From: Blastobasis lacticolella
Lineage: Eukaryota; Arthropoda; Insecta; Lepidoptera; Blastobasidae
Direction of reading: 5' to 3'
DNA: 64,000 nt
Assembly: GCA_905147135.1 (NCBI GenBank)
Contig: LR990051.1
Span: 17,761,115 to 17,825,114, forward strand
The notes under the pieces were generated by a model. That model saw nothing but the letters and a program-made list of their open reading frames with translations. It had not been told where the DNA came from and ran no database searches. Shown here piece after piece: positions 55,269 to 64,000 of the stretch (positions are counted from its first letter, which is position 1; every line of letters begins with the position of its first letter). Both the position numbers and the translations under genes were made by a program.

Positions 55269-56642
55269 AAAAAATCCAATTAGATCAACCCGAATCACGT
55301 ATACAACGAGTAGAGGTAAAATATTAAGTTTAATTATTGGAAGCAAATAATAAAGTCAAGGTAATCTAGAACGTCGCCAATTTCCATTATTCATTACACA
55401 AATTTTGCTCGAAGATAAAAAGTTTGAGACACCGGGGAATACCGAAAAATACAAACAGCTTTTATCGGGAGGTAGATATTTTAATACAATACTTACCGTT
55501 CAACACCTCCGGTGCTCTTTGCTTATCTCGAATGCAAAGAAAGAAATCGAAATTAAAAGAGGAGCCGTCAATATTGGAAAAATTCTGTGACGGGAAAAGG
55601 TGCGGCGGGAAAATTAAAAAATTCATCTATTTTATACGTTATTGCCGACACCGCCTTTGAAGTGGCGTTGTTTAATTAGTTTTCGGCATTAAATTTATTT
55701 ATTAGCTGTTCAACGAAACATGGCTTATTGATTTCTCATAATTTTATCAAGTTTTTAGAAGAGAGATTGTGTTCAATAGCTACCATGATAATAATTAAAT
55801 AAGAAATTTGATGAAGGGCTTCCGCCGGGTGCGGTTGTCTCTGGAGCCATTATTTATATATTATATACTAAACGGTATATTAATAAATAATATGGAAGAC
55901 AAAATATTTGGATTGTTTGATTTGGTTTGACGCGGTCCGTATGACCGAGAGGTCGATATGACCCTGGGTGGAGGAGGGTTAGTTACGATTTGTAACACAC
56001 CATTATACTCGGGAGATCTTGTTTGAAATATTTTATTAAATAGTCAAAGCTGTATAGAAATGCTGGAAACATTATAAATTATCGATAGCGCGTATAATTC
56101 CTATTATTGGGTCCAGAAACGTCCCCTAATTGCAAGTCTCAATGTATAGGAATCGAAGCAATGGGACCCAACGCACTGCCTTAGGGTAAGCCAAGAGCAA
56201 CAAAGGCTTCCTATAAATCATATCGCCAGTACAATGTGTTGAAAGTTTACCTCGTAAATTACGGTTAGTCGTGGTAGCTAGCCGCGGCCGTTTCTCTGAT
56301 AAATAACCTAGTATATTTGCTTGTATTATTTATTTCATAATAGTGTAAAGGCTAGCTTCTGCCCGCCTACAGTTTTGTGGGCGGAAAATTGTTTAAAGGT
56401 ATCACAATGTATCTAGTTCTCTTCGTATCAAATTTCAATTCATCGGTTTAGACAATTATGTAGTCACTTTCGCATTTATGATCTTCGTTGGCGTAAAATT
56501 CTATTATGTAGTAGTCCCGCGGGAAATACACGAAATTTCGAGATAAAATATGCCGTCGTGTTATTGTGGGATGTAAGTCAACCACTGCAATTTTATCAGT
56601 ATCTATTCAGTAGTTTTTGTGTAAATCGCTAAAATTTAAAAG
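55269..56642. other. Long unassigned span
   Basis: Two overlapping plus frames (61 and 78 codons, 55405-55660) are unrecognised. 56350-56500 resembles a J-type dispersed repeat ('gctagcttctgcccgcctac'), at low confidence. Confidence 0.35.
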
Positions 56643-56659
56643 AATTAAGAAAATAAATT

Positions 56660-57021
56660 TAAAAAAATCATCTTGGCGTTAATGTCCCGGTTGTGCTCTC
56701 GCGCACGAGGGCCCGGGTCCGCCTTGACGATGATCCAGGATTTGGCAGGTAAGGTAATTACAGTGGAGCGACTGCCATCTGACCTCCATGACCCTGCTAC
56801 CAGGGGAACCTGACCAGATTGGATCATGGTTACACATCCAGTCGCCTGAATGTGCAGGTTTCATCACGATGTTTTCCCTCACCGTAAGAGCATCGGTTAG
56901 TATTCAACTAATGTACATAACTCAGAAAACAGTCATTGGTACATGGCCGGAGCGAGATTCGAACCCGTGACCTCTGGCTTACAAGTCGGATATTCTGGCC
57001 GCTCGGCCACCGACGCTCTTT
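56660..57021 (-). mobile_element. SINE-A, full length, 17-bp TSD
   Basis: aattaagaaaataaatt at 56643-56659 and 57022-57038 is identical on both sides. The minus strand has the full tRNA-like head (agcgtcggtggccgagcggc, B box gggttcgaatctc), linker, 'acggtgagggaaaacatcgt', 'cctgcacattcaggcgactg' and 'cgggacattaacgccaagat'. It is the least diverged copy and sets the family length at roughly 350 bp. Confidence 0.95.
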
Positions 57022-57038
57022 AATTAAGAAAATAAATT

Positions 57039-57417
57039 AAATACTAAAATTGATCAGAAACTTATGAACGTTCTAGAACCTGTTATTTTACTTAATATAA
57101 ATTTTATATTTATATGGATACGTATTATGTAGAGTACAATAAAGAAAATATTGTAAACTGTATTATTTTCCCGTGGAGACTGAACTAATAACCTGGATTG
57201 CAGATTTATTATACTTACGAAACAAAAATGGTTGAAATTCTCCACCAAAGTATATAATGTTTCACGGTACTCCTCAAGATAGTAGGTGGAAGTTTTGTCT
57301 TAAATTGTAATAGTGTATGAAATAGCCAACTATGCGGGTGGTAGGTATTATTTTCTATTACACTGATATAAGATAAATATTTTGCCTTGAAGGCAGAAAG
57401 GAAAGTATTCATTATGT
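57039..57417. other. Unassigned span
   Basis: Two minus frames (64 and 65 codons) without recognisable product. Confidence 0.35.
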
Positions 57418-57428
57418 AATAGTTACAG

Positions 57429-57691
57429 CTTTGGCCGAGTGGTGTCCGGCAGAGTAGAATAGCACCAACCCCTTACACTCGTGGGTGTCATACAAGGCGA
57501 CTTATGTTTTCGAGGCAAAAGATCTTAGAGTCTCCGTAGGCTGGAAAATGGGCAGCAGCGATTACCATTGTTATATTTACAACACTGCGATCTCCAACCC
57601 GCCTGCCAAGCGTGGAGATTATGGCAATAACCTTCCCTTTCGTGGGAGAGGCCTTAAGTCCTGCAGTGGACTGTCATGGGATGTGATGATG
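57429..57691 (+). mobile_element. Family C, full length, 11-bp TSD
   Basis: aatagttacag at 57418-57428 and 57692-57702 defines a 263-bp insert. It starts 'ctttggccgagtggtgtccg' and ends 'atgggatgtgatgat'. The TSD shows it moves as a retroposon. 'ggccgagtgg' at its start is A-box-like but I see no B box. Confidence 0.92.
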
Positions 57692-57838
57692 AATAGTTAC
57701 AGACATAGCAGGCATACAGAAAATTAGCGAGCTGAATTAATAGAGGGCTGAACACCCGTTGTTGTAGACGAGTTCTTGAGTAGTGTCTGCCCAGCTGGAG
57801 TAACGATTTGTGAAAGGCTGGAATATGGCAAGCCGAAG

Positions 57839-58130
57839 CTAAGACGCATTGACGCTCCAGTTTGTGCGTACCCCATCGCTATGGGGTGTCGCATTCGATG
57901 AAAACTGTAAAGCCTTCCCGGCTATAGGTACTCCCAAGGCAGAGTTCAGCTCTTGCGCGTCCAGTACAACCATCCGGCCGGCTGCGCTGGTACACATGAG
58001 TGTTCTGCGCCTCCCTCTCTCAATAGTCCGGAAGGCGTTCTTGTACCCTTTGCGGTAGACGCAAAAAAAGTTGACACTCATTCGGGAGGCCTATGATCAG
58101 TAGTGACCTAATATATGCTGATGATGTAAA
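57839..58130 (-). other. 80-codon open frame of unknown origin, next to an RTE-like scrap
   Basis: The minus frame 57839-58081 begins MSVNFFCVYRKGYKNAF and has no stop or domain I recognise. On the plus strand 58079-58130 reads IREAYDQ-stop with 'atatgctgatgatg', an RTE LINE end. It is probably repeat-derived; coding is doubtful. Confidence 0.35.
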
Positions 58131-58768
58131 CGTAAATACTTGCTATGTTTTTTGATGTAGGCAAATCATCGTAAACAAACTACGTCGGTAGCAAGCTAAC
58201 CAAACAACTCGAGCGTGCTTAGGTCACGTGTACCCGTGTACACCTTGAGGTAAAATGCATGAGGCACCCACACCTCGCCCATACGAGGCAGTCGTGACTC
58301 AGCGTCCGTTGTCCAATTTAGGAGACTGGACCCTGTAGGTATTAAGAGGATTCTATGCCGTACGATGGGATATTAAGGATTAGCAGAAAATATTTGGCGG
58401 ACGATAGAGCAGGCGATTTTGTAACTAGGTAGTTTCATTTAAATCTCAATTATCTTTGGTTTAGAGTTTGGAAATTTCAGTCGGTTTTTACGATTGTACA
58501 ATAACGTTTTGTCGTTCAGAAGAAGAGATATTTTGAAATAAGTAAACAAAACAAGATATTTCTTTCGTCACCCTAAGGTTCAATTGCACGTCATAAAGCA
58601 ACAAGGGTGATTTTTATTGGAATAGTATTCAGATAATTGTCAGTCTCAAACTAAGCGACATTCTGCACACGCAGGAAATTTTGTAAAACAACTACTTTCT
58701 TTTTCTTTCACAATTACAGGCATGAGGCTTTTCATTTTAGTTCTCGTTATAACAACGCACCTGGGCTG
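58131..58768. other. Unassigned span
   Basis: No gene or repeat recognised. Confidence 0.35.
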
Positions 58769-59154
58769 CGATTCTGGCACGGAAATTGTCTCAGTTGCAG
58801 TAACATTACAATTGTATCGCATGTCAAACGTGTGATTGTTATTTAAATGACAGATGTTGAGTTGCAACTTTCATGAGTTCGAATTTTCCACAATTCGTTT
58901 TCTGGTACTTTTGTTGCATTATGGTTTTATATGGTTGTTGGTACTCCAATAAATAAATAAATTACTAAGTTGCATTTTTCTTAGTTGTCAAACTGCCATC
59001 AATTCTGTCAACGAAAACGTGTCAAAAGTCGAATAATGATTTAACTGCAATTTAACTGGGATGATGGTGGGACTGACTCGATACCTCGACGTAGTTATAG
59101 TAACATCACAGTTACATTGCAACATAATAACAACTGCATTGCACACCAGAATCG
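58769..59154 (-). mobile_element. MITE-like element, copy 2, uninterrupted (386 bp)
   Basis: cgattctgg (58769-58777) and ccagaatcg (59146-59154) end it. It aligns end to end, inverted, with 5130-5227 plus 6440-6727 and carries a single TTAA where copy 1 carries the piggyBac-like insert. Non-coding. Confidence 0.87.
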
Positions 59155-59159
59155 GTACC

Positions 59160-59280
59160 CTGCGGTTCTGCAATTTTGTTACCTGCAACCTAAATGCATG
59201 AATCGTAGATGTCATGGGCGACAGTTACCGCTTACGATCAGGTAGGCTGTCACTCGTTTGTCACTGTGTAGGATAAAAAA
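59160..59280 (+). mobile_element. LINE 3' tail, family E type
   Basis: 'tgttacctgcaacctaaatg', 'catgaatcgtagatgtcatg', 'cgatcaggtaggctgtcact' and 'cactgtgtaggataaaaaaa'. Confidence 0.75.
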
Positions 59281-59870
59281 AAGAGTTCTGATTAAGCTTT
59301 TACGAGAAACATCACAAAATAAAAATAGCATTATGCTAACATTATGGTCCATTATATTACAGTTAATCGTTAAACTCAATAGCGACACCTCTCCCATATT
59401 TCACGTGAAATCGCAAAATAAATCGCCTTTCCACATCCAACCGGCGCCCCCGACCCTACTCCACCGGAAAACCCTATTGTGATTCCAGTCAAGCCCCATA
59501 CAGTATTCTAAGAACGCTTAAAATTAGCCAGAGTATACGTGTGGCAGGTTTTTGCCGAGTCGCCCCTATAGTCCGGGAAAATGGAAAAACACTTAGTGGC
59601 GAATTGAAACCCTGTTCGGAGCGGGTACTTCTATTATTAGCCGGCTTACGATGCACGCCGTAACTCGAATAGGTTATGTGTTTGCTGTTCATTTTGCACG
59701 GCGCGTTCGTATCAGTATTGTAGTAGGTATTTCTGTGCCAAAGTGGATTAGATCGGCGGGGAATATGTTCCAATATTCGTTATTTGAGGGAATCAAGTCT
59801 AATTAAAATGGGTCAGTTATATTAAATATTTTTATAAACGTTACGTCAACCTTTTACTTCTGCCACTATA
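59281..59870. other. Unassigned span
   Basis: Frames of 74 and 94 codons (59258-59482 plus, 59489-59773 minus) are unrecognised. Confidence 0.35.
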
Positions 59871-60134
59871 TCAACATCATCATCACAGCCCATACCAGTC
59901 CACTGTAGGACTTAGGGCCTCTCCCACGAAAGGGGAGGTTATTGTCATAGTTTACACGCTTGGCAGGCGGGTTGGACATCGCAGTGTTATAAATATAACA
60001 ATGGAAAGTACTGCTGCCCATTTTCCAGCCAACGGAGACTTCGATTTGTTGCCTCGAAAACATTAATCGCCATGTCCGAAACCCACGTGTGTAAAAGGTT
60101 GGTACTATTCTACTCTGCAGGACACTATACGGCC
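59871..60134 (-). mobile_element. Family C, full length
   Basis: Plus strand: 'catcatcatcacagcccata', 'gggcctctcccacgaaaggg', 'cttggcaggcgggttggaca', 'tgctgcccattttccagcca', 'ggacactatacggcc'. All blocks are present in reverse. Confidence 0.87.
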
Positions 60135-61433
60135 AAAATCTCGTCACAATCACGTCATTATAAAAAAATTACATGTTTTAAGTTTTACTTCTGTGCCATA
60201 CGGCCTACTTACGGCCTAATTGCGGTAGGGGACCTGGGTGAGCTCGTTAAACGGTCCCTTTGTTTTCCCGTAGTCTTTTAGACGTTTGATAAGAGAATAA
60301 TTGAAATCCTATTTCAATAAATGTCTAAGTTTGGCAACTCGAAAAACTTAGACTTAATAAGAATATTAATTCGCATATTTGTGTAAGAATCGCAGACGAC
60401 TTACCTAATTTCATTTGAGATTGGAATGGTATCGTGAAGGTCTGCACGGTAAATCTATAGAGAACATCTCGAGCGTGTAAGGTCAAATTTCCTTTAGGTC
60501 ATTATTAATTAACGAACGATTATCATTGCACAACGAGAATGGTCACAAAAGAACGCGTGACTCATCGCTATCTTGGAGTCACGATGATACAAAGCTAAAG
60601 TTGAAATGGGACGCGATGAGATGAAATTCGTAACTTAATAATACAAGAGATAAGGGCGCAGTAATGTTGTTTTAATTGTGTCATTCTTTGATTGTCATAC
60701 ACGCGAATGAAAGTTTGGAAACATTCATTAGTATATAGCCGGTTTTGTCACGATAGACTTATGTTATATTAGAGTCGAAAATACAAATTAGAAACTTTGA
60801 GGAGTTAAGTACCTATATATTTGACGGTCGGTAGGCAGCTCTGCACGCGGCAGCATGAAAATCAAGATAATGGTGAAGATGGGGATGAGACGGGAAACGT
60901 AAGGCGAAGGACGAAGGACGAAAGATGAAAAAAAACTCATAGATCGAAGATGTCTGTATGTAAAGTTACTACGTAGATACTTCAAGGGGAACTAAGTCTC
61001 GAATATGAATCGAATACGGATAAGTGCGTAAAAGCTAGGACGTGAATTTCCCATCAGTGTTTTTCACGTATCGAAACTAACGTGCGTACGCTCTAATGGT
61101 ACTTATCCGAAAAATGCACATTATGGTCCATAAAGTTCCAGTAGCGGCGCCTCCTACTTACAAACTTACTTCGTATGAATACGAAATACAGTACAATCAA
61201 AATGAGTATATTTTCTAGCTGTTCTACAACAAAAAAATGTCGGATTACAGTAAACTCGGATGGCTAGTGCACATGCTAAGAAATAGTTATACTATCTCAA
61301 ACAGTGCTTTCTTGTATTCGAATTGGATGATTTGATTTTACTGCCAACGGAGGCCCACAGTCAGACCTAGTTTAGTACCTACCTTAGTTTAAGGTTTATC
61401 CATTCTTTTTTTTTTCTGGAAGTTGTCGTTTAA
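60135..61433. other. Long unassigned span
   Basis: No repeat recognised. A 65-codon minus frame overlaps a purine-rich stretch at 60840-60940. No gene is called. Confidence 0.35.
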
Positions 61434-61680
61434 CATCACAGCTCATAACAGTCCACTGCAGGACATAGGGCCTCTCCCACGAAAAGAGAAGGTTATTGCC
61501 ATAATCTCCACGCTTGCCAGGCGGGTTGGAAATCGCAGTGTTTTACGAAAACCTTGCTGCCTATTTTTCAGTCTACGGAAACTCTAAATCTTTTGCCTCG
61601 AAATCATTATTCGCCTCGTACAACATCCACGAGTGTAAGGGGTTGGTGCTATTCTACTCTTTCGTACACCATACGGCCAT
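61434..61680 (-). mobile_element. Family C, near full length
   Basis: Plus strand: 'catcacagctcataacagtc', 'agggcctctcccacgaaaag', 'ttgccaggcgggttggaaat', then 'gtaaggggttggtgctattc' and 'cgtacaccatacggccat'. A short stretch after 'gcagtgtttta' is deleted. Confidence 0.85.
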
Positions 61681-62225
61681 TGTTGTTTAATGCTAATGTA
61701 ATATTTAAACGTGCGTTTGAACATGATAAAACACGGTATCCTTGTCTGAACAAAGAAGGGCCTAACCTTCGTAATATTCATGTCATATCTTAAGATATTT
61801 ATGGACAATATGCTTAAACGGTGTTTCATAAAATATGTATCAACTCCCACGTAAGAAACATACAACAGGTACCTTTTAGCCGGGCATGGGTGCTCGCTGT
61901 TTTAAATTTCCATCTTTTAAGCGTTTGTACTAGATAATGGGAAAATAATTATCTAGTTATGAAGCCAAAGGTAATTTACTTAGCTTCAGTCTTGATAGCC
62001 AACTTCATGAGTATTTTAAGAGCAAAATGTAGACTAGAATATTGATTAAGGTAAAGATTGCATGATGATGATATGATTTATATCAAATATTTGTGCGGGT
62101 TCTTGTATGCTGTTCTTGATATTTGAAGAAATTGTATCCATAGTAAAAGAGCAAAACAATTTCTTTTACAAAAACGCCGAATAATAATGGTTAAATAAAA
62201 GATTGAGCCCAAATATATAGCTTAG
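61681..62225. other. Unassigned span
   Basis: No ORF or repeat recognised. Confidence 0.35.
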
Positions 62226-62258
62226 AATAGGTAGCATTTTGCTAAAATGCTACCTATT
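62226..62258. repeat. Perfect hairpin, 15-bp stem, 3-nt loop
   Basis: aataggtagcatttt (62226-62240), gct, aaaatgctacctatt (62244-62258). Too short for a microRNA precursor. Not an element with visible target duplication. Confidence 0.9.
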
Positions 62259-63749
62259 ATAGGTATAAAATTACCATAACATATTTGTTTAACTTAGCAC
62301 CATCAACCAGTCCAGAGGAAAGCTGCAGAACAAACTGAATAATAAGAACATAAAAGATTCAGCTCAACTAAAACCACTTCCACCCACATCTCTGGCTCTC
62401 CGCGACTTTCCGTTGAACGACTTAAAACTTATCAGCGAATAAGCATACAATACTGTACCTTTACTCCTAAAACGGGTCTGAACACCGTCATATGGCGATG
62501 CAATACCATTGTCTGGACAGGAAGCAGCCTTGTATGGAATTTCGAAGACTCACCAGGCTACTGACCTGGCTACCATGTTGTGTGTCGGAATCGGCTATCG
62601 CCACTGAATATTTATGCGGTGATGCATGCTTGCAGCTGGTTTGGGATTTTTATGTGGTTTGGAATTTAGAGCTAGAGCAAAATTTTGTGTCGATAAATTG
62701 GATGTTTTCCTTGTCGGGTTGGGGTGTTCTCTAATCTTAAGTCACATATTTACGAGTATGTACTTAATATACATATACATAGGTATAACTATCTTTCAGT
62801 CTGTTCAGTTTATAATTTACTATTATAATCATAAGTGTATTGAACGTAAAGAGTAATTACAATTATATAAATAAAGACTAACCTAACATAATACTAATTA
62901 TAAATTTGCAACTAACTAAATAATACAATACAATAACTAAATAAAACAATCACCAAACTACAGATAAAATATTTGTAGTTTGGTTATTGTCCCCAGGTCC
63001 ACGGTATTAGGAAAGCTGCCCAGAAGGCTGGCTGCAATTTATTATAATTGTCCTAATGATTGTACTTGGAATATTTATCAGCCTGAAACTAAATCTCACT
63101 AGATCGTCGATACATTATATGGATGGAACTTTGCCTCGCTGCGTCTTCTGTTACGTGGAGACTTTTGCCTTGAACAATCCATTAGACATTGTTAACACCA
63201 AAGCCCAAATCTGCATGGTTGACTGTTTCTAAGCATCCCTCGTCTTCTGCCCCATCATCACTATGTTCGCAATAAAAATTCTTCAAATATTATAGAAATA
63301 AAGAATATCTTCTTGTGTGTTCTATGTCCATAACTTTGCTACTGTTTCGGTTCTATTCTTTTGTGCTTTCAGATTTAAAAAAACAGCTTTTAGTGTTCAA
63401 AATCTGTGCGATATAGGAGCAACAAATCAGTCTAGCCCACATTTCAGTACAGTTCTAAGGTGGTAAGTCATTCGCAAAGTTGTAAACTACAAACTTGCTC
63501 GATTCTACGCAGTTAGGTTGCATCAAATGCAACTAAGTGCAGGATTTAGGGTTTCGGAAACTTCAACAAACACGTGTTAGGTATGGCTTGGCAATTCCAT
63601 CGTAACATTGTTGGATGAAATATTGCTTTGTTCAGGATGTTCAGGAAGACTGTTAACTTACTGACTGTTACTATGCCGGGTACTCTGGTCTAGTAGTATT
63701 TTATTCTTATTTACTCAATAGAGACTAAGTTGAACTAGCCGATGTGCAT
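62259..63749. other. Long unassigned span
   Basis: A second hairpin at about 62953-62985 has arms ccaaactaca and tgtagtttgg. Frames of 76-80 codons at 62492-62856 overlap in two frames and are unrecognised. Confidence 0.4.
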
Positions 63750-64000
63750 TATTTAACGCCTCATTTATACAAATATGTAAGAAATTAGCAGACAGCCTAC
63801 CTGGAATATAATGACTATCGCCTACAATAACATCTAAATTCTGAGATGAAATTCAATATCAAAAGTGTAAATAAATTGCCCCTATAAAAATAAATACAAA
63901 GGGTGGATTTTTTGAACGATTTATTTCTTTATCTATTTTTTTTTTTAAATGATAATTTTTATCAATATTTCTATGATTCCGAATAATTTTATAAAGTTTT
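63750..64000. other. Degraded LINE tail then AT-rich end of window
   Basis: 63785-63840 ('tagcagacagcctacctgga', 'atgactatcgcctacaataa') looks like an antisense family E tail. The last 100 bp is AT-rich with a T-run. Confidence 0.45.

Overview
This 64 kb window looks like AT-rich, repeat-dense non-coding DNA (intergenic or intronic) from an insect, most likely a moth or butterfly. The host call rests on the repeats. There are many copies of a tRNA-derived SINE with a (GAT)n tail and a central 'GTGAGGGAAAACATC' block. There are RTE-type LINE 3' ends coding '..REAxxQQW..' followed by TGATGA tails, jockey/CR1-like LINE C-termini, and short dispersed elements that end in 'TATAATATTAGT'. All of these are typical of Lepidoptera. 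I found no convincing host protein exon, real tRNA, rRNA or CRISPR array. The longest open frames (up to 156 codons) fall on repeats and are chance frames.

Layout. 0-8 kb: LINE C-terminal remnants, a SINE, and a piggyBac-like transposon inserted inside a MITE. A second, uninterrupted copy of that MITE at 58.8-59.2 kb preserves the empty site. This is followed by a GC-rich inverted-repeat element. 8-16 kb: two SINE families, RTE remnants, and an old local tandem duplication holding a 5'-truncated SINE with a perfect 19-bp target duplication. 16-24.5 kb: LINE and SINE fragments and several inverted-repeat elements, one with 35-bp termini. 24.9-26.1 kb: a four-unit tandem array of about 331 bp. 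26-37 kb: four substantial SINE copies plus further 3' fragments, an RTE 3' end inserted in another LINE, and a jockey-like LINE C-terminus. 37-50 kb: mixed retroposons, including one inserted in a SINE and one inserted in a small tandem array. 50-64 kb: foldback elements, perfect hairpins, a nested SINE, the youngest-looking SINE (17-bp target duplication), and sparse unassigned sequence.

Nothing here works as an operon or a multi-gene system. What the window records is an order of transposition. Family labels are local. SINE-A: tRNA-derived, (GAT)n tail. SINE-B: second tRNA-derived family. Family C: about 260-bp retroposon with TGATGA tail. Family D: about 350-bp retroposon ending in poly(A). 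Family E: LINE tails with 'accatcaggtgg' before the A-run. Families F, H and J: dispersed low-copy elements. Family K: foldback. All were recognised by eye; percent identities and database names were not computed.
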